In this document: positions 54,543-64,000 of the stretch, piece by piece
Layout of the letters: every line of letters starts with the position of its first letter
Position numbering within the stretch: the stretch's first letter is position 1
Assembly: GCA_021014325.1 (NCBI GenBank)
Contig: CM037463.1
Coordinates: 24,980,526-25,044,525, forward strand
Direction: 5' to 3'
Source: Plazaster borealis
Lineage: Eukaryota > Echinodermata > Asteroidea > Forcipulatida > Labidiasteridae
Length of the DNA stretch: 64,000 nucleotides
Program-made: the position numbers and the translations under genes
The notes under the pieces: generated by a model
What the model was told of the DNA's origin: nothing
The model's database searches: none
Seen by the model: the letters and a program-made list of their open reading frames with translations, nothing else

Positions 54543-56003
54543 ATGGCAGTGGTACGTCAACTGTCTTTGAACATTCACAACATATTTTTGTTGAGTTTTA
54601 TGGTCTGCACAACTGCAATCGGCTCTATGATTTTCACTGAGCATCCGAGGGACACAAGCGTCGTGGCAGGCAGCGACGCAACATTCCGTTGTGGCACCGA
54701 TCTCACCTGCAGCTACTTCTACTGGGGTCGCTACCAGGCGTCAACGGGAGCTTTTTCTTATATCTCCAAGTGTTTATCAAGCTATGAGTCTCAATATGAT
54801 ATCGAAGTGGAGGAAAATGTGTACACTTTGCTTGTTCAGGACGTGAGCTTAGAGGATACGGGGACTGTGTTTGAATGCTGGCAGTACAACCAGAGGAGGG
54901 GAAAGTGGTTAAAGTCAATGAATGCTACATTGACGGTCCTTCCTGAACCGCCTATCTGCCGGACGAATCCAGACGGACCTCACGCCATAGGAGATAATAT
55001 TTCACTGGAGTGTAGTGGGCCAAGCAGTTGGCAGAATTCGGAGGTTCTTTCTTGGCATACTGTGAGGGGTGGAATTAGGTTGGGTAACATGGTGAAATTG
55101 GCACCAGGCCTGCCGAACACAGTAGAGTGGACGCTAACGGAGCAGGGAAACTATGAAGCATTTGTTTGCACTGCTGGTGCAGAATCGAACGGCACAAGTT
55201 GCTCTGTTACTCCCCTGGCGATACCGACAAATGTCACGATCTCCCCGTCGGGAACACTGTCCCTGGAAGATGGACAAGATGCGGAATTTTATTGCCAGGC
55301 CGAGGCCGTTCCTAATGCAACATCGTACACATGGTTAATAACAATAGGCGGTGAGACACACGCCGTAGATCATCTTCAACACACCGATCAGGGAAAACAT
55401 TTCGTCATCGATGAGTCTGGAAGAACTCTTCGCGTAATCAATGCATCAATGGTGGGAAATGGTCTACAAGTCGCGTGCAAAGCTACAAACGTATTGAATA
55501 TAACAGGAACCAGTCTACCAGCTACTCTTCATGTTCAGCAAGTTGGAGTCGAGAACCCTCGCACAACAAAATCGTCATTTTCAACAGACAGAAGGACAAA
55601 CAACGTTAAAGAACAATTAGACACTCTGAGCGATTGGTCCCAGATGACCCTCGTCATCGGTATTATGCTCTGCGTTATCGTCATTTTTATAGCAGCAGGT
55701 TTGGGGTTGCTGTACGTCCAATGGCAAAAACGGATGGCCGGGGCAACCCAAGGGTCGACTCCCTCCTCACCTAACCCTAACGATAATACACCGTTCTCGC
55801 TACACGACCCTGAAGCCGACTTTAGGCGTGGTTCTTTGGGGGGTGTGAGAGCATGTGCCGTCTTTGAGAGCTCACCATTACAGCAGTTTGGTACTGGGAA
55901 CGAAAATGATTACATGGAGGTATTAGGAAACCAGGCCAACACTCCAGCCCCCGCCCATGAGAAGGCAGTAGCGACTGAACCAATTTACGAAAGACATTTT
56001 TGA
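54543..56003 (+). CDS. intronless type I membrane protein with three Ig-like domains (486 aa)
   Basis: I do not recognise a specific orthologue. From ATG 54543 (context AACAAGATGG) there is a signal peptide (about 1-28, hydrophobic NIFLLSFMVCTTAIGS). Three Ig-like domains follow: about 31-134 (C50/C112, with EDTGTVFEC), 137-222 (C157/C209) and 228-333 (C251/C312). There are seven N-glycosylation sequons (N127, N152, N216, N230, N258, N300, N319). A transmembrane helix spans about 369-391, and the cytoplasmic tail has ~95 residues. The tail has two tyrosines in acidic or hydrophobic contexts, NDYMEV (Y457) and EPIYERHF (Y482), near the C-terminus. They look like SH2 or sorting motifs but are not a canonical ITIM/ITAM. 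The frame extends upstream only to a GTG at 54495, so the ATG is preferred. A 5' non-coding exon cannot be excluded. A cell-adhesion or immune-type receptor is a reasonable guess only. Confidence 0.85.
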   Translation: MAVVRQLSLNIHNIFLLSFMVCTTAIGSMIFTEHPRDTSVVAGSDATFRCGTDLTCSYFYWGRYQASTGAFSYISKCLSSYESQYDIEVEENVYTLLVQDVSLEDTGTVFECWQYNQRRGKWLKSMNATLTVLPEPPICRTNPDGPHAIGDNISLECSGPSSWQNSEVLSWHTVRGGIRLGNMVKLAPGLPNTVEWTLTEQGNYEAFVCTAGAESNGTSCSVTPLAIPTNVTISPSGTLSLEDGQDAEFYCQAEAVPNATSYTWLITIGGETHAVDHLQHTDQGKHFVIDESGRTLRVINASMVGNGLQVACKATNVLNITGTSLPATLHVQQVGVENPRTTKSSFSTDRRTNNVKEQLDTLSDWSQMTLVIGIMLCVIVIFIAAGLGLLYVQWQKRMAGATQGSTPSSPNPNDNTPFSLHDPEADFRRGSLGGVRACAVFESSPLQQFGTGNENDYMEVLGNQANTPAPAHEKAVATEPIYERHF

Positions 56004-56349
56004 TGGACTGTATATGGGTGTGGAGTGGATATAGAGGAGCGGGTATCATTACAAAGGGACAAATACTGAATGAACCACAATAACAGTGTTACGGTTCGTA
56101 AGGGAAACTTACTCTACTTCCCTTCGATGAGTCTTTTGCAATGGAAAAATACCACCAACCCATCAGAAATATCCCAAGAGTAAGGTCTCTACGATTTACT
56201 TTTGGAAAAGTTGCATTACCACAAACAATTAATAACATTACAAGTTGTGTTGCAGTCCCCCATCTCAACAAAGTAACGATATTTATGTACTGTATTTTAT
56301 TACCACTCCACTTATAGACAATTTAGATCGCACCATGACTGCTGTAAAT

Positions 56350-56432
56350 CCAGTCAGTGGCGTAACAAGGGGGGGGGGGGGCACGTGCCCCCAATTGATG
56401 TTCTTGCACCCCCGTGCCCCTATTATTTTGAA
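56350..56432. mobile_element. fragment with 'agtggcgtaac' plus G-run end
   Basis: 'cagtggcgtaacaagg' runs into 12 G, then 'cacgtgccccc'. It is the third example in the window of this terminus (compare 13804 and 31251). It abuts the duplicated block at 56450. Confidence 0.5.
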
Positions 56433-56449
56433 ATCTAACATTTCAGATT

Positions 56450-56975
56450 AAAAATTATCAGAGCAAACTGTTACATTTTATAAGGCTTTAAAGGAACATT
56501 ACAGAATTGGTTTTTGCTAACAAAACAGTTGCTGGCAGTGTAAGCACTTTATATAATCCACCAAAAATTATCAGAGCAAACTGTTACATTTTATAAGGCT
56601 TTAAAGGAACATTACAGAATTGGTTTTTGCTAACAAAACAGTTGCTGGCAGTGTAAGCACTTTATATAATCCACCATATACATAAACTGACAAACCTGTA
56701 GAAGTTTGAGATCGATCGGCCATCTGGGTCACGAGAAAATAGTGAAAACCGATTACACATTTGCATGTGTAATACAATGCATGAATAAAACGCTCAGGAG
56801 CGATAAACTCCAATCGGAAATTAGTTTTATTTATTTCTCATCAAATATGGCATTTCAGACAGAAATATTTCTAGGGATGTTTTCTACTATATCATCATCA
56901 TTAGACCGGGGAAGTTTTATGTAAATCTGTGATCTTAAAGAAAATTTTAATTACCAGTTCTGTAACGTTCCTTTA
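56450..56975. mobile_element. TIR element with an internal 113-bp tandem duplication
   Basis: Two identical or near-identical 113-bp copies start at 56450 and 56563 ('aaaaattatcagagcaaact', 'aaaggaacattacagaattg', 'ggcagtgtaagcacttta'). An inverted end, 'accagttctgtaacgttcct' at about 56954-56973, answers 'aggaacattacagaattggt', which defines a MITE of ~490 bp whose left end was tandemly duplicated. Confidence 0.8.
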
Positions 56976-59057
56976 ATGTGATAATTTCAATGTGTATAGG
57001 ATTTGAGGCATTGCATGGTGGGTATCAATGTATATTTGGCTTGCGGTAATACCATGTGTATTATCTACTTTGCTGTGTATATTTTTGTGTAGGAAATCGG
57101 TCGGGACTACTACTTTCGCTTAGTGGATCGGGGGGACTTCTTGGAGTGAGTTCAACGTTTCGACTAGCTTGCTCTAGTCATCGTCAGTGTGTTTTAAACC
57201 GTCTTTCCATTTACACACAGACAATGTATTTGGTGTATACCTCCAAGTCAGATTATCGTATAAAAATAGTAAACGGCATAACAAGAGCGCCGATAAGGGG
57301 TTTGTTTTAGAGAAATGCAAATGGAAACTACTGTTTTAATAATTGGTCAGATGTACGTATAGAAAAAACCCGGTGCACGACACCCTCGTAATTTACCCTA
57401 TAGTTTCGGCGCTGTGTAAATGCTGCCTGCAGATGTAAATAATATATGATTTTGTAAAATGTTAACTTTTGTAGTTGTATTGCTTCTAGGTCTTCGAGAG
57501 ACCTTTAACCCTTTATCTGGTGAAAGCTTTTAAAACTTGCTGAAAAAGTTTTTTTAAAAAAGGCTAAAATTACGAATCCCTTTTACTCCGTTTTATTTTG
57601 TATTACAAAAGAAGAAGTTACATTCGCTGCAGAAGGCATTAATTCAAGTTGAAAGCTTGTCTTCCCCCAATTAAAACGTAGTTCTCTCAAAAACGTAGAC
57701 TATCATCGAATATTTTCGACGGAATTTCCACAAACTATAGTTTTATATATTTTCTTCATACTAACAAAAACAACCTTTTTACAATAGAAAAAATCAATCT
57801 GCCATAGGGTATATTTGGTAGATATGATCGAATCTAAATATAACTGAAGACACTTTGTATAGGGCCTACTGTGCTATTGAAGACTAGTCACCATTTCCGG
57901 TACTTTTACCAGTGATATGCCGTCGATACCTGCAAAACATGAACAGGAACTTACGTGTTCGTGTATAATATTGTTACGAAAACATGTTTGTTTTTTTGTC
58001 TCCGAGCCTTCCTCAATAAAACACGTAATAAATCACTATTTTTAAATTCTTCTTCGGAGTTGTTGCTCATGATCATAATATAGACTACCACTGTACCAGG
58101 GCAGTCATTTGTCAACCATCTTCTTGATGCTGAATCCAGGGACTTCAGTCCAATAAGGCCCATTGGAGAGTACAAGGGAATGTAGTCGGTCGTCTGTGTC
58201 TCTCCGCATTCACTTCCACCGGTGCATACAGGAAGCAAATTGGACAATTTTGATTATGATTAATTTATGATATTTGAAACTAATGGTTTTAGGATGGAAC
58301 CTGCCGTCAGTGTTTAATGAAATTGAGTTTGGTTTTGTCTTGCACTGATGCAGTGTGATTCAGGTCCCGGATGGAAAAAACAAACTCCACTGTCACTTCA
58401 GCTGGGACTTGATTGATTCTAGACCACCGAGCCTGCTCGTTAATTCACATAACAAGTGGCCGGTGTGCACAAATATATGTATATAATTTACAAAGACTAT
58501 GCAACATAACATTGGGTAGATTCAATAAAATAATATTTTATTTTCACGGCTGTTTTGGTTTGTAAATAGCAGTTATCTATTAAGAAATATTACCTAAAGA
58601 AATAAGACAGTATAGTACATGTAAGCCTCCCATTTCAACTAGTAGACTACTATTAAAAACATCAGAATCAATATGAGCACCAGACAGTTTATAATTCATC
58701 TCTCTCTCTAAATCGTGTTTTCCATTCAAAAATTCATATACTTGTAAAACAGTTTTAAAAATATTTGATTAATGACGTCCCGTCCACATTCAATCTATCA
58801 CATTTGCTTTAAACTCCTTAATTAAAAGTTCATTAATATTTTATCAGATAAAGAATTACTTTCCAGCATTTAAAAATAATAATTCCCTAGGCAAAACCTC
58901 TTCATTTATTCAAGAACACAAAATCAAAGAACAAGTACATTGTATAGTAAAGTCCAGACGATGGGATATTAATGGTATATTAATTTTGTAGTCATTATTA
59001 CTCATGCATACCAAAAACAGAACCAACCTAATTTGGATTACAATCCCCTATTTTAAG

Positions 59058-62000
59058 TCAAAACTTAATCTTTTGAAATTCATTGGCAATGTCAACGGCA
59101 GTTTTATACAGATTCACATTTTCAAGATTGACAATTATTGCAACGACCACTCCCTGTGGCAAAGTCACAACATCATTTGTTGACAATTTATTGGATTCGT
59201 TTCGACCATCTCGTTGCCTTACCTCTTGAACACCGCCCTCTTGTGACCCATCATTCAGCTTAACTTGAGTCTTGTCCAAAGGATCCGATTCCCTAGGTAC
59301 AAGAAGCAGAACAGAGCTTGCCCCAACAGCGCCCCCAGTGTGTGACACAAGTTGATGTTTCTCAGGGCAGAAGCCTTTCTGTTCCCCTTTCTCAAGTACC
59401 CCCCACCCCATGGCATAAAAGCCTTCACGCTCCCAGCTGCACTTGGTAATTGGCACTGCAGCCCAGATCGCCCTCACAGTTTCTGGTTTGAGGTAGCCTG
59501 GTTGATATCCAGCTTCTGAAAATAATAATATATTTTCAAATATAGTTAGTATTTCTGAATACATTTGGTGTACTGGTGTATCGTCTCCCATTCCTCCAAT
59601 TTGATCAAACATCCGAGTTTCTAAGTCATCTCATAATGAATGAACCAGCTCCATTTCTGAGTTAACTAACAGTCCCCCTCCCCACCCGCCCCCGAAATTG
59701 GAGCAGTGAGAAAAAATTAGAACAAAGTGCCGTTAGCTTGCGTCTACAGAGGAAGGGAAAGTATGAAAGTTGTAGAAGTTTTTCCAAAGATACCACGAAA
59801 AGAATCTGGTACAAAGGATAGTGCAATTAATGATTACGAGCCATTAAATCAGAGCTGCCAACATTGGCATCTTGCAATCGGGGAGATTATGTATAACAAT
59901 CAGGGAGATATTTAGAATTACATTCAACATATCGTCGGCTCAGAACTATAAGGTCCTTAAGTTACGTAATGGACAAAAGGTCGTTAACAAACCAAAATTT
60001 AAAAGGTCTAAAAAAGAGTAAATAAAATATAAAAATAATTTGTTTAATGTTTTGTCATGAATTCTAAGCATAGGTTTCATAATAAAACATTAATTTTTGA
60101 TTTTAATATTTTATTTACTCTTTTTTAGACCTTTTAAATTTATTTTGTTAACGACCTTTTGTCCAGAACTTAAGGACCTTATAGTTCTGAGCCGACAATT
60201 TGGAGAACAATTTTCCATATACAGGGAGATTTTCAAATTTGTTCAGAACTTTCTGCATAATAAGGGAGAGTTGGCAGCTCTGTTACATCCATGGCCTGCT
60301 CCATCCCTCTGCCCGCCACTCCCCCATCCCCACAAGAAAATAACTGAATATTTACCTCTATGCTTCTCTGTGTATTGATAACTATACACCATGGCATTGC
60401 CAAACTGAATCAAGTCTCCCACGTCAGATAAAAATCCGCCTCCTGCCCACTTATGTGATAAATTCACGGCTGGCGAGTTGAGCAATTTGCCTTTCTTGTT
60501 GTATGAGTAACCCCTGGCCCTGTTGTAGATGAGAGGTTTAGCCTTGTCTGGGACGGTGTGGTACATTCCGAGATCCTTAAAGATTGTTTCCATGTAGGTG
60601 AGGTAGTCTTGATCAGCAACAGCATCGACTATGGCACTAACCAAGGTCCAGCCGTGAGTGGTGTAGTAAAACTTACTTCCTAAACCAGGGAAAGAGATGG
60701 TTTATGCAAAAGAATTAAACGATTTAAAGGTAATGGTTTGAAGTAAGTTTGAATGTACTAACCAGATGTGTTAAACCAATAAACTGGCGATGTTATCCAA
60801 CTTTAACTGTTTTATGCTGATTTGGTTAATGCATCAATGACACTCTAGTTAACTTGGTTTATGCAGTGTTTACCGGAGTTAACGACAATTTCAATTTGAG
60901 TTAACCTGGTTTATGCATCACTGTTCACCTGATTTAACTGGTGTTAATCTGAGCTAATCTAGTTTATCAATGTCAAGTTTAAGTAAATCTGGTTTCTGCA
61001 TAACTGTTCACCCGATTTACCAAATTTATTAATGTTAAACTGAGCTAACCTGGTTTATCAATGTCAATTTGAGTTAACCTGGTTTCTGCATCATTGTTCA
61101 TCTGATTTAACTGGTTTATAAATGTTAATCTAAGCTAACCTGGTTTATGCATTAATGGATCCTCCTTAAACATATCCAGAGCGTCTACAACTGAGGAGTA
61201 GTCCTTAGTGACAAGAAACTCTTTCATTTCAGAATCGTTATTTTCCTTGCTGCATTTTTCCTTCCTATTGTCAGTCAATTCTTTAATCTGATCTTCTTTG
61301 GAAGAGGTTTTCCCATCATGCTCACTGTCAGTGGATTTATTCTCAGTTGTGTTGTCTTTCTTGGACTCTTTTAGCTTCTTTATGTATTTTTTACTGTAGT
61401 GTCGGATACCGGATAGGTGGGACACCAATTGTCTCGTTGTGATGTCAACCTGTAATTTCAAATGAAAACAAAAGGCATTTAAGGTTTTTAAAATGAAGTT
61501 TCTCTGACCGTATCATTACATACTGTGATGTTTTTGAAATTGCTAACACAGTGAAATTCACTTTGCATTAGCCCACATGCATGTCCCAATGTGCATGATC
61601 AGTGCGCAAAGGATTTTGGGTGAAATCATCGGCAACCATCCAGGCGCGCTGATTTTGAAGCAATACGGTACACAACTATAAAACCTGGCATATAATAGTC
61701 ACGTAAACAAGAGCATGGTGTATCTTGGCTGCTTGATTTATTTTTTAACTTTACTTGATTTCCCAAGATGCATTGGGATATATTTTCAAGATGGCCCTTG
61801 TGCATATGGGCTATTATCATTATCTCAATCACATCCCCTTATTAAGACATCCTAGCCCCTCCCCTACCAGGAGAATGTACCTGCTCTCCATCGACCTCTT
61901 TCTCAGGGAACTCAGGCACATATAACTGAACAGGTTTGTCCATATCCAGCTTTCCTCCTTCCCAGAGTTTGGCTACAGCTGCCATCGTGAAAGACTTGCT

Positions 62001-62601
62001 AATACTTGCAATGCGATGAACACTGTCGCTTGTACATGGGAGACGGTTCTCAACATCTGCATATCCTAGCCCTGTTAAAATTGGAAAAAAAATGACTTAA
62101 AGTTGCATGTAAATCTAGAGAAAACATAAATCAATTTTTGGTTTTGGTTTTTTGAGAGGGTTAGCTACATTGATGAGATATTCCCTCACCTTCGGTCCAT
62201 AAAAGTCTTCCGTCGACACTTACAGCAGCAACGATACCAGGTGAACCAACCTCATCCTTAACTCTCTGGAGTAAATCTCTTGATCTCTCCCTAACCTCCT
62301 TCAGACCAGAAATCCTGTCTCTCCTCCCAAATTTATCTTTCTTGTCTTTCTTTTTGCATCTTGCCTCTTCAACACCAAGGATGCTGGGTTCCTTAAGAGG
62401 TTGACGCTGCAATAGTAGACTTGCTACAAGTCCAGTGGCAATCGCTACCCCGCCTCCTAACGTCCATAAAATAGAGGGTCTTAGCCTATTCTTCCCTGGG
62501 TGAGAATTGGTTCCTTGGCTGTACCAGTTAAGACAAACTTTTGTTCTCCGCTGGAAGCTTTGGAGGTCGAGTAAGGCCCTTTTCCCTTTTACTTTGAGCA
62601 T
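59058..62601 (-). CDS. LACTB: LACTB, serine beta-lactamase-like protein, mitochondrial (five exons, 564 aa)
   Basis: LACTB is a filament-forming serine protease of the mitochondrial intermembrane space, related to class C beta-lactamases and penicillin-binding proteins (family knowledge). Exons in transcript order: 62601-62190, 62071-61881, 61449-61140, 60679-60356, 59515-59058. All introns are GT-AG and phases agree, giving 564 aa (human 547). Visible features are a basic N-terminus, a hydrophobic segment ILWTLGGGVAIATGLVASLL (about 44-63), the SxxK nucleophile motif S160-I-S-K163 within HRIASISKSF, the HLSGIRHYSKKY segment, a long Lys/Glu/Ser-rich insertion in exon 3, WAGGGFLSDVGDL, and the KTG-equivalent HTGG at 471-474. 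All key catalytic motifs look intact. The donor after exon 3 lies inside a degenerate tandem repeat that fills the following intron. Confidence 0.95.
59934..60196. mobile_element. MITE with ~60-bp terminal inverted repeats (LACTB intron 4)
   Basis: 'gtcggctcagaactataagg', 'tccttaag' and 'ggtcgttaacaaa' on the left are mirrored by 'tttgttaacgacc', 'cttaagga' and 'ccttatagttctgagccgac' on the right. The middle is AT-rich and also pairs ('ggtctaaaaaagagtaaata'). Confidence 0.92.
60838..61145. repeat. degenerate tandem repeat overlapping the LACTB exon 3 donor
   Basis: 'taacctggtttatgcat' or close variants occur at about 60848, 60903, 60957, 60986, 61036, 61074, 61110 and finally at 61136-61152, where the sequence is the exon 3/intron boundary itself. 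On the transcript strand each reads like 'ataaaccag/gtta'. Copies alternate with 'tgttcacctgatttaact'-like spacers. Confidence 0.8.
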
Positions 62602-64000
62602 TTCAACAAATTTATCTTGACTGCAGTAAAGAAATTGTCATCAATTCAGCGAGTGTAATGCGGTTGACAGAGGATCCTTTTGACCTTTTGACTACTCTCG
62701 ATGAGGATTCTGATATCTGTCTTTGAAATGTTCAAACTGACCTATAAATAAGATAAATAATAAGAAAACTAGATTAGACCACATACAAAAAACCTAATTG
62801 TTGATCGTCCCCGCCCGACCCCATTTGTTTCCTTTTTTCATAAAAAACTGCCTTTTCAATGATCTTTTCAGTCAAATTTGGTTCCATAACTCCCAGATTT
62901 TTTCAGTTGATATTTTTTCAAAATCATAAGTTGGAAAAGATGTTTGAAAAAGGCAAAAACAAGAACAATTCTTCAAATATAGGCTACACTGCGTTTTAGT
63001 TTTTTGAAAACGTGTTTAACCAAACAATAAAACATCAAAATCACACAAACTCTCTGCTTTATACTTAGTTGCGATAATCGTAACCCTCCTCCCGACGGTC
63101 GGAACGACCGGAGGGAGGAGGGTTACGATTATCGCAACTACTTTATACTATGATTATGAATGATTGGGATGATTTAACTTTATTTTTCTATTTTTTTGCC
63201 AAGTCAAAAAAATAAAATAAAATAAAAAATAAACAAATAAACAAATACTGAAATAGCTATAAGATCTTAGGCTTAATTTAATTACAAAAAACGAAAACAA
63301 CCTAATTTGATTGATCTGACGAGCGAAGTCAAGTGCAACCATGGAGGAATTTCCTTCCATATGGTGCAACTGCAAGCGAGTGCAAGTGGCATGGATCCGG
63401 ATCATGGAGGTAGTTTCTACTCCATGCTTGGATGATCATGGATCGAGATTTGATGAGAGGCGAAACGACAAAATTAAATTCTTAACTTACACTAACTACC
63501 ACTACAGCCATTGGTGTATCCAGGTTATTTACTGACAATGACATGACACAGTTTTTGAAAAAAATCGCTGTCTGTTGGACTTTCAACTTTTAGAACAATA
63601 GTCTAGATGGAATTGTGCGTTGTTGTTTTTTAGTTAGTTGATCATGGAGCAGTAATTGCTTCATGGACATGAATGTTCAGGCTGATTGCTTTCAAGTTTC
63701 ACGCCCTCACAGGCCAAATGCAAGTATAGATCCTGCGTTCTTACTGTTTACTCTAATGATTACAAATGCCAGAAACCAGTCTGTAGATAATTTCAGACTG
63801 GTTCACTATTCTGTTGGAATACTTTTCATACACAAACAGTTCTGGAATCCAGACATAAATTACGTGACTTTGGGATAGTGCGGTTTAGTGTGAAGTTGTG
63901 GTAATTTTCATCGCTTTGGTTTAGCACCATGCATTGGTTTGATGGTTCCATCACTGCTGCTATCACAGCAGCAAAACAGAAAAAAGTATTGTTTGTTGTT
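62602..64000. other. upstream flank of LACTB
   Basis: The LACTB promoter should lie just right of 62601. I see no coding exon. The region holds the palindrome at 63066-63140, an A/T simple-sequence stretch at 63175-63250, and open frames up to 83 codons without recognisable features. Confidence 0.5.
63066..63140. repeat. 75-bp near-perfect palindrome
   Basis: 'tagttgcgataatcgtaacc' and 'ctcctccc' are answered by 'gggaggag' and 'ggttacgattatcgcaacta', with only a small central loop. A truncated relative is at 15607-15651. Confidence 0.95.

Larger units (their letters stand above)
56004..59057. other. region between the Ig-domain gene and LACTB (convergent)
   Basis: Apart from the TIR element at 56450-56975, I see only AT-rich sequence without recognisable coding exons. 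'ttcaacgtttcgactagctt' near 57148 resembles a common retroelement 3' motif. On the minus strand, AATAAA complements near 58535 could end the LACTB transcript. Confidence 0.45.

Noticed and set aside
1..64000. CRISPR arrays, bacterial operons or a viral genome
   Set aside because: The window is clearly eukaryotic (spliced genes, SINEs, MITEs). The tandem arrays have no unique spacers of CRISPR type, and no viral genes were recognised.

Overview
This is a nuclear-genome window from an intron-rich animal. It holds five multi-exon or single-exon genes plus one cytochrome P450, with ordinary metazoan splice sites, long AT-rich introns, tRNA-derived SINEs, CR1/L2-like LINE 3' ends, many foldback MITEs and several tandem arrays. 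Protein similarity and repeat style point to an invertebrate deuterostome, most likely an echinoderm. That placement is my inference from recalled families, not the result of a search. All exon models were built by hand from reading frame, splice sites and recalled human protein family sequence. Within each gene the exon phases agree, with one exception noted below.

Layout. 1-3478: repeats, including a ~110-bp tandem array. 3479-11263 (-): a nine-exon clan-2 cytochrome P450 (CYP17/CYP1-like, 505 aa), with a 71-bp minisatellite in one intron. 11264-17016: a promoter-side region with a ~0.6-kb duplication (one copy interrupted by a MITE), several TIR elements, a LINE remnant and a cluster of hairpins. 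17017-25698 (+): a 12-coding-exon TTC23 orthologue (520 aa), two of whose introns are AT-AC introns with U12 (minor spliceosome) signals. 25699-32595: 3' sequence, MITEs and tandem repeats. 32596-41014 (-): a five-exon MIF4GD/SLIP1-like gene (311 aa) with a ~3.8-kb, 63-bp-unit satellite in its last intron. 43341-49268 (+): an SLC25A39/40-type mitochondrial carrier in which one expected exon cannot be found. 54543-56003 (+): an intronless reading frame for a three-Ig-domain type I membrane protein with tail tyrosines. 59058-62601 (-): LACTB, a mitochondrial serine beta-lactamase-like protein (564 aa, five exons).

The genes do not form one pathway. Two (SLC25A39/40-like and LACTB) encode mitochondrial proteins, TTC23 belongs to the ciliary EvC-zone machinery, MIF4GD to histone-mRNA/translation factors, and the P450 to small-molecule or steroid oxidation. 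MIF4GD and the SLC25A gene are head to head, 2.3 kb apart.

The most noteworthy observations are the pair of minor-spliceosome AT-AC introns in TTC23, the 63-bp satellite with a 22-unit (1386-bp) higher-order period and open frames on both strands, the donor-site-like tandem repeat beside a LACTB exon, the missing carrier exon, the intronless Ig receptor, and the duplicated P450 upstream region that preserves MITE-filled and MITE-empty copies.
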